Source: Streptomyces sp. NBC_00557 (lineage in GTDB: Bacteria > Actinomycetota > Actinomycetes > Streptomycetales > Streptomycetaceae). From it: 64,000 bases of DNA. The notes beneath the pieces were generated by a model. The model did not search any database. It was not told the origin of the DNA and saw only the letters and a list, made by a program, of their open reading frames with translations. How positions within the stretch are numbered: position 1 is the first letter of the stretch; every line of letters starts with the position of its first letter. The stretch spans positions 434,001 through 498,000 of the forward strand of contig NZ_CP107796.1 in NCBI RefSeq assembly GCF_036345995.1. Reading direction: 5' to 3'. This document shows positions 49,993 to 61,900 of the stretch, piece after piece. A program made the position numbers and the translations under genes.

Positions 49993-52900
49993 TCAGGACC
50001 GGCCGAGCTCCCGATTGATGAAGTCGAAGATCTCGTCGTCCGACGCCGCCTCGAGCTGCTGGGAGACCGTGGCCTTGGCATCGGCCTCGTGCTGATCACC
50101 CAGCTCCGCCAGCATGCTGCGCAAACGCGCCTGGGCGAGAGCCCTGACGGCCATCTCTGGGGAAAGCCTTGAAATCGTGGCGGCCAGCCGGTCCAGCTCG
50201 GCGACCAGCGCACTCTCCGCGTCTGCCGCCTCCCCGCCGAACAGCTCCTCGTCGAGGAACGCCGCCAGGTGACGCGGCGTCGGGTGGTCGAAGACGAGGG
50301 TGCTGGGCAGCTTCACCCCGGCGTCGGCGGAGAGCCGGTTGCGCAGCTCCACGGCGGTCAGGGAGTCCACGCCGAGTTCCCGGAAGGCCTGGGCGGACCC
50401 GACGGCCCCGGGATCGCCGTGTCCCAGCACCTCCGCCGCCCGCCGGCGCACCAGGTCGAGCAGGGCCTGCCGGCGCTCTTCCTGCGGCTGCGCGGCGAGC
50501 TGGTCGTGCAGGCCCGCACCGGCCGTGTCGCCGGAACCGGTGCCCGCGATCTCGGCGGTGGCCGCCTGGGCTTCGGGTAGGCCGGTCAGCAGGGCGCTGG
50601 GACGCACGCTGGTGTAGGCGGGGGTGAACCGGGCCCAGTCCACGTCCGCGACGACCACGACCGGCTCCGCACCGGTGACCGCCCGGGCCAGCGCCCGTAC
50701 GGCACGCACCGGCTCCAGCGCCGCCAGACCCCGACGCCGCAACGCCTCCACGGCCTCCGCACCGGCCGCCATGCCGCTCTCGGCCCACGGCCCCCACGCC
50801 ACCGACGTACCGACCAGCCCACGTGCACGACGTGCTTCGATCAGGCCGTCGAGGAAGGCGTTGGCCGCCGCGTAACCGGCCTGACCGCCACTGCCCCACA
50901 CCCCGGCGATGGAGGAGAACACCACGAACGCGTCCAGCGCCCGCTCCCCCAACACCGCATCCAGATGCACGGCACCGGCCACCTTGCCCGCCCACACCTC
51001 GGCAAGCTCCTCGCCCGACATCTCCTCCAACGGCACGTTCACCACCGCACCGGCCGCATGCACGACCGCATCCACCGGATGCTCGGCGAGAAGAGCCTCC
51101 ACCGCTTGACGGTCGGCCACATCACAGGCGGCGACCGTCACCCGCACGCCGGTGGCCGCCAGCTCGTCCCGCAGCTCGGCCGCGCCAGGCGCGTCGAGGC
51201 CGCGGCGGCTGACGAGCAGCAGGTGCTCGGCACCGTTCCCGGCCGCCCACCGGGCCACACGGGCGCCCAACGCGCCCGTACCACCGGTGATCAGCACCGT
51301 GCCCCGCGGCCGCCACACCGCCGCGTCCGCCCCGGTAGCGGGCACCCGCTCCAGCCGCCGCCCGAACACCCCCGACGCCCGCACCGCAACCTGATCCTCA
51401 TCACCCACGCCCGCCAACACCGCCGCTAGTGCGGAACGGGAGGCCGCGTCCCACGAGTTCGGCAGGTCGACGAGACCGCCCCAGCGTCCGGGGATCTCCA
51501 GCGCGGCCACGCGTCCGAGACCCCAGACGGCGGCCTGTACCGCGTCCACCGCCGGGTCCGCCCCGCCGACCGACACCGCGCCACGGGTCACCACCCACAG
51601 CGGTGCCGTCACGCCCGCGTCACCCAGGGCCTGCGCCAGTGTCAACGAGGCCGAGACGAAGAACGGCACGCCGTCGTCCCGGACTTGGCCGACGAGCGAC
51701 AGCAGGGACACCACACCGGTGACCGATCCAACGCCCTCCAGGCGCCGGGCGAGTTCGGCGCGGTCCGCGCCGGTTTCGTGCGCCAGCAGCTCGACGTCGG
51801 CGCCCGCGGTCGTCAGGGCTTCCCGGACCGACACGGCCCAGGAGTCCCCGGCGAGGCCGTCGGGGACGACCAGCAGCCAGCGGCCCGACAGCGCGGCCCC
51901 GCGCGGCAGACTGGTCAGCGGCTGCCAGCGCACCCGGTACCGGGATCCGTTCAGCTCGGCCTGTTCACGGCTCCGGCGACGCCAGGAGCTCAGGGCGGGC
52001 AGCACCGAGCCCATGACATCCTGCTCCAGGTCCAACTCCCCGGCCAGTGCCTCCAGATCCTCGCGCTCGACCGCCTCCCAGAACCGGGCGTCGATCTCAC
52101 CACCCGCACCGGCGACGGCCTCCGGTCGTGCGGGAGCCGGCCAGAACCGCCGGTGCTGGAAGGCGTACGTCGGCAGCTCCACCGGCTCCACGGCCGGGAA
52201 CGCGCGCGACCACTCGACCTCACCGCCCGACACGAAGAGAGCGGCGAGCGCGGACACCACCGAACCGTTCTCAGGGCGGTCCTTGCGCAGGGCCGGCACC
52301 AGCACCGGGGCATCGGCATCCGGCCCGGTGCTGTCGTCCAGCACGGCCTGCCCGAGGGCGGTCAGAGTGCCGTCGGGACCCAGTTCGAGGTAACGACGGA
52401 CACCGTGCGCGTCCAGTGCCCGTACGGCATCGGCGAAGCGCACCGTGGCCCGCACATGCTGCACCCAGTAGTCCGGCGAGATCAGCTCGTCGCCGGTGAC
52501 CTCCTCGCCCGTGACCGTGGAGACGATCCGCAGCTGCGGCTGCTCGTACGACAGACTTTCGGCCACCTTGCGGAAGTCGCCGAGCATCGGCTCCATGAGC
52601 GGCGAGTGGAAGGCGTGGCTCACGCGCAAGGCCGTGACCTTGCGGCCCTCGGCACGGAAGCGCGAGGCGATCTCCTCCACGGCCGTAGCCGCGCCGGAAA
52701 CCACCATCGCCTGCGGCCCGTTGACCGCAGCGATGCCCACCTGCTCACCGAGCAGGGGCAGCACCTCGTCCTCCGAGGCCTGCACCGCCGCCATCGCACC
52801 ACCGGCCGGAAGCGCCTGCATCAGCCGGCCGCGCGCCGCCACCAGACGGCACGCATCCGCCAGCGACCACACGCCAGCCACGTGCGCGGCGGCGATCTCA

Positions 52901-55900
52901 CCGATGGAGTGACCCGCCAGCACATCCGGGCGCACACCCCACGACTCCAGCAGCCGGAACAAGGCGACTTCCAGGGCGAACAGCGCCGGCTGGGCGTACT
53001 CGGTGCGATTCAGCGCGTCGGCGTCCTCACCGAAGACGATCTCCCGCAGGGGACGCGGCAGTTCGGTGTCGAGGTGAGCGCATACGGCGTCGAAGGCGTC
53101 CGCGAACACGGGGTACTCGTCGTACAGCTCCCGGCCCATGCCCAGGCGTTGGGATCCCTGACCGGCGAACAGGAAAGCCGTACGACCGCCCTCACCGACG
53201 TTACCGACCATCGCACCGGCACCGGCCGGCTCACCGGCGGCGACGGACCGCAGGCCCCTCAGCAACTCCTCCCGGCCTGTGCCCCACACCACGGCCCGGT
53301 GCTCGAACACCGACCGCGACCTCACCAACGCAGCACCCACCGCATCCGGTGACACCCCGGCCCGTTCGGACACGAACTCCGCCAGCCGCCCGGCCTGCGC
53401 CCGCAGCGCCTCACGGCTCCGCCCGGACACCACCCACGGCACCAACGGCGGCACCGGACCGGTCTCCACGACCTTACGGTCCTCCTCGACCGGCTGCTCA
53501 AGGATGATGTGGGCATTCGTCCCGGAGACACCGAACGCTGACACGCCAACCCGGCGGACACGCCCGGAGTCGGGCCAGTCCCGCTCTTCGGTGAGGAGTT
53601 CGACGGTGCCGGCGGACCAGTCGACGTGCGAGGACGGCTCCTCCACGTGCAGGGTGCGTGGCAGCACCCCGTGCTGCATCGCCAGCACCATCTTGATCAC
53701 ACCGGCGACACCGGCGGCGGCCTGCGTGTGCCCGATGTTCGACTTCACCGAGCCCAGATACAGCGGGCGTTCGCGGTCCTGGCCGTAAGTGGCCAGCAGC
53801 GCCTGCGCCTCGATGGGGTCGCCGAGGGCGGTGCCGGTGCCGTGCGCCTCCACGGCGTCCACATCCGACGGCTTCAGTCCGGCGCTCGCGAGGGCCGCCC
53901 GGATCACCCGCTGCTGAGAGGGGCCGTTGGGTGCGGTGAGACCGTTGGAGGCGCCGTCCTGGTTGACCGCGCTGCCCCGGACCACCGCCAGCACCCGGTG
54001 CCCGTTGCGGCGCGCGTCGGAGAGCCGCTCCACGACGAGGACGCCGACGCCCTCGCCCCAGCCCGTGCCGTCCGCGCCCTCCGCGAACGCCTTGCACCGA
54101 CCATCCGCCGCGAGCCCCCGCTGCCGGGAGAACTCCACGAACGCGCCCGGCGTCGACATCACCGTCACACCACCGGCCAACGCCAGATCGCACTCACCGT
54201 TGCGCAGCGCCTGCACCGCCAGATGCAGCGCGACCAGCGACGACGAGCAGGCCGTGTCCACCGTCACCGCCGGCCCCTCGAGCCCCAGCACGTACGACAC
54301 CCGGCCCGACAGCACCGACGCCGCGTTCCCCGTGCCCACATGACCCTCGAAGTCCTCACCCGAGGCCAGCAGCACACCCGTGTAGTCCTGACCGTTCGTA
54401 CCGGCGAAGACACCCGTACGACTGCCCCGCAGCCCCCCCGGAGCGATACCCGCCCGCTCCAACGCCTCCCACGACGTCTCCAGCAGGAGCCGCTGCTGCG
54501 GATCCGCCGCCAGCGCCTCCCGCGGACTCATCCCGAAGAACCCGGCATCGAAGAGGTCAGCCCCGTCCAGGAAGGCGCCCATGTCCACGTAACTCGTGCC
54601 AGGGCGTTCGGCGTTCGGGTCGTACAGGGCGGCCAGGTCCCAGCCGCGGTCGGCCGGGAAGGGACCCACCGCGTCACCGCCCTCCGACAGCAGCCGCCAC
54701 AACCCCTCCGGATCGCTCACCCCACCCGGGAAACGGCACGCCATCCCCACGATCACCACCGGATCGTCCGACACCGGCACGGCCACCGTGGACGACGGCT
54801 CCGCCTCTGCCAGCTCACCCAGCAGCTGCTCACGCAGATACCGCGCCAGCGCCACCGGCGTCGGATAGTCGAACACCACGGTCGCGGCGAGGGGGACGCC
54901 GGTGGCCATGGCGAGGGTGCCGCGGAGTTCGACCGCGGTCAGGGAGTCGACGCCCAGGTCGCGGAAGGCGCGCTCCGCGGGCACGGCGGAGGCGCCGGAG
55001 TAGCCGAGGACGCCGGCGGCGCACAGGCGGACCATTTCGAGGAGGACCCGTTCCTGCTCGGCCGGGGTCAGTCCGGTGAGCTGGTGGCGTAGGCCGGAGC
55101 CGTCGCCGCGGCCGAAGCGCTCGGAGGCGGCGCCGGCGCCCTCGACGGCGGCCCGTGCCTCCGGGAGCGACTCGATGAGGGGGCTCGGCCGGGTCATGGT
55201 GAAGGGGGGCGCGTACTCGCCCCAGTGGATGTCGGCGACCATGACGGCGGGCCGGGGTGCGCCGACGGCGCGTTGCAGGGCCAGGATGCCGAGAGCGGGC
55301 TGCAGGGGCAGGACGCCGCCGCGGTGCATGCGCCAGGCGACGACCTCCTCGTCGGCCATGCCGCCGTCGGCCCACGGGCCCCATGCGATGGAGGTGGCGG
55401 TGAGTCCTGCCGCGCGGCGGCGCTCGGCGAGTGCGTCGAGGAAGGCGTTGGCGGCCGCGTAGTTGCCCTGGCCGGAGGTGCCGAGGGTGCCGGCGATGGA
55501 GGAGAAGAGGACGAAGGCGTCGAGGTCGCGGTCGCGGGTCAGCTGGTCCAGGTGCAGCGCGCCGAGCGCCTTGGTCCGCAGGACGCCCGCGAACCGCTCC
55601 GGGGACAGGGCGTCGATCACACCGTCGTCCAGGACGCCCGCCGTGTGGACCACGGCATCCACCGGGTGCTCGGCGAGGAGTGCGGCCAGGGCCTCGCGGT
55701 CGGCCACGTCGCAGGCGATGACGGTCACGCGCGCACCGGTGGCCCGGAGTTCGTCCCGCAGATCGGCCGCGCCCGGTGCGTCGATGCCACGCCGGCTGAC
55801 CAGCACCAGGTGCTCGGCACCCTGCTCGGCGGCCCAGCGGGCCACGCGGGCGCCCAGCGCGCCGGTCCCGCCGGTGACGAGGACCGTCCCGCGCGGCTGC

Positions 55901-58900
55901 CACGCGGTGGTGCCACCGGCCGGGGTGACGCGTTCGAGGCGGCGGCCGAAGACGCCCGAGGGGCGGACGGCAAGCTGGTCCTCGGGGCCCGAGCCGAGGA
56001 GGACTGCCGTGAGGCGGGCCGTGGCGCGCCGGTCGAGGGTGTCGGGCAGGTCGATCAAACCGCCCCACCGGTCCGGGTACTCCAGCGCCGCCACCCGGCC
56101 CAGACCCCACACCGCACCCTGCACCGGATCCGGCGCACCGTCCGAACGGCCCACCGACACCGCACCCCGCGTCACCACCCACACCCGGCCACCCACACCG
56201 GCGTCCCCGCACGCCTGCAGCAGCGTGGCGACGACGGCGGGGCCGAGGGGCAGTCCTTCGGTGTCGGTGCCGGCGAGGTGGGCGAGGGCGAGTACGCCCC
56301 GGACGGGGTGCTGCCCGGTCGCCGTGCGCAGCCGGCCGGCGAGTGCGGCGCGGTGTGTGCGGTCGTCGCCGGTGACTTCGACGGCGGTGACCCGGTCTGG
56401 GCCGCCGAGGGCGGTGACGACGGCGTCCGGGGTCGGGTCGTCGCCCTCGGGGCTGCCGGGCAGGAGCAGCAGCCAGCGGCTGTCCGCCGGTTCGGAGTCC
56501 GCAGTGGGGGGTTCGGTGGCGGCGGGCTTCCACGTCACCCGGTAGTGCAGGGCGTCGACGGCGGTCTGCTGCCGCTGCCGCCTGCGCCAGGACGCGAGGG
56601 CGGGGACGACCGCGCCGATCTGTTCGGCCCGCACGCCGAGGGTCTGGGTCAGGGCGTCGACGTCCTCGCACTCGACGGCTTCCCAGAACCGGTCGTCGAC
56701 GGTGTCGGCGGCGGTCCGCGCGGACGGGGCGCCGGCGTTGTCGGGGGTGGTGCCGTGGTCGAGCCAGTAGCGCTCGTGCCGGAAGGCGTACGTCGGCAGG
56801 TCGACCGCCGGCGCGGTGGGCGCGGCGCCGAACGCCGGGGTCCAGTCGACGTCGACGCCGTGGACGTGGAGCCGGGCGAGGGCGTCGTACAGGCTGGGGA
56901 TCTCGGGGCGGTCCTTGCGCAGCGCGGGCACGAGCAGCGGGGCCGGGCCGGTGGCGGGGTCTGTGGCCGGGTCGTCGGGGAGGCAGGCGCGGGCCAGGGC
57001 GGTGAGGGTGCCGTCGGCGCCGAGTTCGAGGTAGCGGGTGACGCCCTGTTCGCGCAGGCGGCGGATGTCGTCGGCGAAGCGGACGGGCTGGCGGACGTGG
57101 GCGGTCCAGTAGCCGGCGGCGCACAGTTCGCCGGGGTCGGCGAGGGTGCCGGTGAGGTCGGAGACGATCGGGATGTGCGGCCGGTGGTAGGTGAGGCTCT
57201 CGGCGACGCGCAGGAAGTCCCGCAGCATCGGCTCCATCAGCGGCGAGTGGAAGGCGTGGCTGACGCGGAGCCGGGTGGTGCGGCGGCCGAGCCCGGCGAG
57301 GTGTCCGGCGACGCGGGAGACGCCGTCCTCGGTGCCCGAGACGACGAGGGAGCGGGGCGCGTTGACGGCGGCGATGCCGACCTCGGCCTCCAGTCCGGCG
57401 AGCAGCGGCAGCACCTCGTCCTCGGACGCCTCGACGGCGACCATGGCGCCGCCTTCGGGCAGGGCCTGCATGAGCCGGCCGCGGGCGGCGACGAGGCGGC
57501 AGGCGTCCTCCAGGGACCACACGCCGGCGACGTGGGCCGCGACGAGCTGACCGATGGAGTGCCCGGCGAGCACGTCCGGCCGTACGCCCCACGACTCCAG
57601 CAGCCGGAACAGGGCCACTTCGAAGGCGAACAGGGCGGGCTGGGTGAACTCGGTGCGGTCCAGGGCCGCTTGGTCGTGGCCGAAGACGATGTCGCGCAGG
57701 GAGCGGCCCAGTTCGTTGTCCAGGTGGGCGCAGGCTGCGTCGAAGGCGTCGGCGAACACGTCGAAGGCCGCGTGGAGTTCGCGGCCCATGCCGAGGCGCT
57801 GGGAGCCCTGTCCGGCGAAGAGGAACGCGACACCGCCTTCCGTGCCGGCGGTGCCGACGGCGGCGCCGGGGGCCGGTTCGCCACGGCCGACGGCGTCCAG
57901 GGCGGCGAGGAGGGCGGTGCGGTCGTCGCCGACGACGACGGCCCGGTGTTCGAACACGGACCGGGACGTCGCGAGGGCGTGTCCGACCTGTGCGGGGGTG
58001 GTGCCGGGGTGGGCGCGCAGGTGGGCGGCGAGCCGGGTGGCCTGGGCGCGCAGGGCTTCGTCGCTGCGTGCGGAGACTGTCCACGGTACGACGTCGGCAG
58101 GGGGTCGCAGGTCCGGCAGGGCGGGGGTGTCGTCGGTCTGCGGTTCCTCCAGGACGACGTGCGCGTTGGTGCCGCTGAGCCCGAAGGCGGACACGGCGGC
58201 GCGGCGCGGCCGGCCGTCGTACGACGGCCACTCCCGGGCCTCGGTGAGGAGTTCCACCGCACCGGCCGACCAGTCGACGTGCGAGGACGGCTCCTCCACA
58301 TGCAACGTGCGCGGCAGTACCCCGTGCTGCAACGCCAGCACCATCTTGATCACGCCCGCCACACCGGCGGCGGCCTGCGTGTGCCCGATGTTCGACTTCA
58401 CCGACCCCAGCCACAAAGGCCGTTCACGGTTCTGCCCATACGTCGCGATCAAAGCCTGCGCCTCGATCGGATCACCCAGCGTCGTACCCGTGCCGTGCGC
58501 CTCCACCGCGTCCACGTCGGCAGGTGTGAGCCCGGCCCCGGCGAGCGCCTGCCGGATCACCCGCTGCTGCGACGGACCGTTCGGCGCCGTAAGACCGTTG
58601 GAAGCGCCGTCCTGGTTGACCGCGCTGCCCCGGACCACCGCCAGCACCCGGTGCCCGTTGCGGCGCGCGTCCGACAGCCGTTCCACGAGGAGCATGCCGA
58701 CGCCCTCGGACCAGGCGGTGCCGTCCGCGCCCTCCGCGAACGCCTTGCACCGACCATCCGCCGCGAGCCCGCGCTGGCGGGAGAACTCCACAAAGACGCC
58801 CGGCGTCGACATCACGGTCACACCGCCGGCCAGCGCCAGATCGCACTCACCGTTGCGCAGCGCCTGCACCGCCAGATGCAACGCCACCAGCGACGACGAA

Positions 58901-61900
58901 CAGGCCGTGTCGAGGGTGACGGCGGGGCCCTCCAGTCCGAGCGCGTAGGCGACGCGGCCGGAGGCGAGGCTGGCCGCGCTGCCGGTGAGCAGGTGGCCGC
59001 GCACGTCGTCGGGGACATCGGTGAGGGTGGCGCCGTAGCCCTGGTGGCCGCAGCCGACGAACAGGCCGGTGCTGCTGCCGCGCAGAGCTCGCGGGTCGAG
59101 TCCGGCGCGCTCGACGGCCTCCCAGGACACCTCCAGCAGCAGCCGCTGCTGCGGGTCCATCGCGACGGCCTCGCGCGGCGAGATCCCGAAGAACGCGGCG
59201 TCGAACTCGGCGGCCCCGTCGAGGAAGCCGCCCTCGCCGACGTAACTGGTGCCAGGGCGGCGCGCGTCCGGGTCGTAGAGCGCGTCAAGGTCCCAGCCGC
59301 GGTCCGCGGGGAACGCGGAGATGGCGTCGCCGCCGCGGGTGAGGAGATCCCACAGGTCCTCGGGCGAGCCGACCCGGCCGGGGTAGCGGCAGGCCATGGC
59401 GACGATCGCGATGGGCTCGTCACCGCCGGCGCTCCTGGGCGCGCCGGCGGTGTGCTGGACGGTGGGCAGGGTGCCGTCGTCGAGCGCGTGGAGCAGGTGG
59501 TCGGCGAGGGCCACCGGGGTGGGGTGGTCGAAGACGAGGGTGGTGGGCAGGGGGAGGCCGGTCGCGGTGGCGAGCAGGTTCCGCAGTTCCACGGCCGTGA
59601 GCGAGTCGAAGCCGCAGTCCTGGAACGCCCGGGTGGGCTGGATGCTCTCCGGTGTCGGGTGGCCGAGGGCGGTGGCCGCGCTGCGCCGGACCAGCGTCAG
59701 CAGCAGCCTGCGGCGCTCGGCCGCCCCCAGCGGGGCGAGTTCGGCGCGGAGCCGGCCGCCGTGTGCGTCGGCCGGGTCGGCGGCGGCCGCCGCGGCGTGC
59801 GCGGCCTCGGGGATACGGCTGAACAGGGCGCCGCCCGGCAGTCCGCGCCGTCCGTCGGCGACACGGCCCCAGTCGATGTCGGAGACCAGCGCCCAGGTGT
59901 CGTCGTGGGCGAGGATCCGGCCGAGGGCGGTGAGCGCCGGTTCGGCCTCCATCGGGGTCAGCCCGCCGCGCCGCAGCCGCGCCAGGACGGCCGGGTCGTC
60001 GGCCATGCCGCCGCCGGCCCACGGGCCCCAGGCGACGGAGGTGGCGGTCAGTCCGGCGGCGCGGCGGGCACGGGCCAGGGCGTCGAGGTGGGCGTTTCCG
60101 GCCGCGTATCCGGCCTGGCCGGCGGAGCCGAGGGCGCCCGCGATCGACGAGAACAGCACGAACGCGGTGAGGGGGTGCTCCAGGTCGCGGGTCGCCTCGT
60201 CGAGGTTGGCGGCGGCGCGCAGCTTGACGCGCAGGACGGTGGCGTACCGCTCGGGGTCCATCGCGGTGATCGGCGCGTCGTCGAGGGCGCCCGCCATGTG
60301 CAGGACCGCGGTGAGGGGCCGGTCGGCGGGCACGGTGGCGAGCAGGGCGTCCAGGTCCGCCCGGTCGGCGGGGTCGCAGGCGGCGACGGTGACCTCGGCG
60401 CCCAAGTCTTCGAGTTCGCGGCGGAGTTCGCCGGCGCCGGGGGCGTCGGGTCCGCGCCGGCTGACGAGCAGCAGGTGCTCGGCGCCCTGCCGGGCGAGGT
60501 GGCGTGCGACGTGGGCGCCGATGGTGCCGGTGCCGCCGGTGATCAGGGTCGTTCCGGTGAACCGCGGCTCGGGACGGTCGTCGTCGTCGCGGACGACCCG
60601 GACGAGCCTGCGCGCGAACACGGCGGAGTCGCGCACCGCCAGTTCGCTGTCGTCGCCGGGGCGGGTCACGCACGCGATGAGCCGGGTCAGGATGCGTTCG
60701 TCGAGCCGGGACGGCAGGTCGACCAGGCCGGCCCACAGGTCGGAGTGTTCGACGGCGGCGGTGCGGCCCAGGCCCCAGGCGGTGGCCTGCGCCGGCCGGG
60801 TGAGCGGGTCGGCGGCGCCGACGGACACCGCGGACCGGGTGGCCGCCCACAGCCGCGCCCCGGTCCCGGTCTCGGCCAGCGCCTGCAGCAGCAGGGTGTT
60901 CAGGTGCAGGCCGAGGGGCACGTCGTCGTGGCCGGGGTGCGGGGTCTCGGTCAGCGCGAGCAGCGAGAGCAGTTGGGCGGAGCCGCCATGGCGGGCCTCG
61001 CCCAGAGCGGCGGTGATCCGGGCGCGGTCGGCGTCGGGGGCGACCGGTACGGGGATCCCCCTGGCTCCGCCGGCGGTGAACGCGTCCGCGACGGTGGCCG
61101 CGGTCTCGGCGGCCTCGGCGTCGTCGGCGCAGAACGGCACCAGCCAGACCCCGGAGGGCGCACCGGCCGGGACCTCCAGGGGCGTCCACGTCTCGCGGTA
61201 CTGCCAGGACGCGGCGGTGGACCGCCGCACGCTGCTGTGGTGCCAGGCCGTCAAAGCGGGCAGCACGGGCGCGAGGACATCGGGGTCCAGCGCCAGCCGC
61301 CCGGCCAGCTCCTGGACGTCACCCTTGCGGACGGCCGCCCAGAACGCCGAGTCGACCGCCCCTCCCCGTCCGTCGTCCCCGCTCGAGGCCACGTCCGCAA
61401 GCCAGTACCGCTGCCGCTGGAAGGCGTACGTGGGCAGGGCGAGAGCCTTCGCGCCGGGGAACAGCGCGGACCAGTCGGGGCTGAGCCCGTACGCGTGCAG
61501 CGCACCGACGGCGCTCAGCAGGGCGACCTGCTCCGGCCCTTCCTTGCGCAGCGCGGGCACCGCGACGTGTGGCTCGACGGCCGCCTCGGCGTCGTACTCC
61601 GCAGCGGGCAGCACGGCCCCGGCGAGGGCGGTGAGGGTGCCGTCGGGGCCGAGCTCCAGGAAGCGCACGGTGGCGTGCTCGTCGGCGAGGGTGCGGACGG
61701 CGTCGGCGTAGCGGACGGTGCGGCGGACGTGGTCGACCCAGTACTCGGGCGACGTCAACTCCTCGTCACTCGCGGACACACCGGTCACGGTCGAGACGAT
61801 GGGGAGCTTGGGACGGTCGTACGACAGGCTCCGCACGACCTCCCGGAAGTCCGCGAGCATCGGCTCCATCAGCGGCGAGTGGAAGGCATGGCTCACACGG

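Larger units (their letters stand above)
49993..54768 (-). other. PKS module A3: KS-AT(malonyl)-KR(A-type)-ACP plus C-terminal docking domain
   Basis: KS about 54768-53500 (Cys codon 54249-54247), AT about 53195-52300 (HAFH), KR about 51310-50790, ACP about 50460-50270 (GVDSL). The KR lacks LDD ([10 protein letters not shown]) and has the diagnostic Trp in [15 protein letters not shown] with Gln at the position that is His in A2-type KRs, so it is A1-type, giving the opposite hydroxyl configuration to A2. Behind the ACP are about 90 residues forming a linker helix and terminal docking segment. Large stretches are almost identical in DNA to module B2. Confidence 0.9.

Noticed and set aside
49926..50213. 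Upstream extension of PKS B beyond the ATG at 49925
   Set aside because: The frame is open here, but it overlaps the end of PKS A out of frame and encodes Trp/Pro/Arg-rich sequence. The docking helix of the family starts at 49925.
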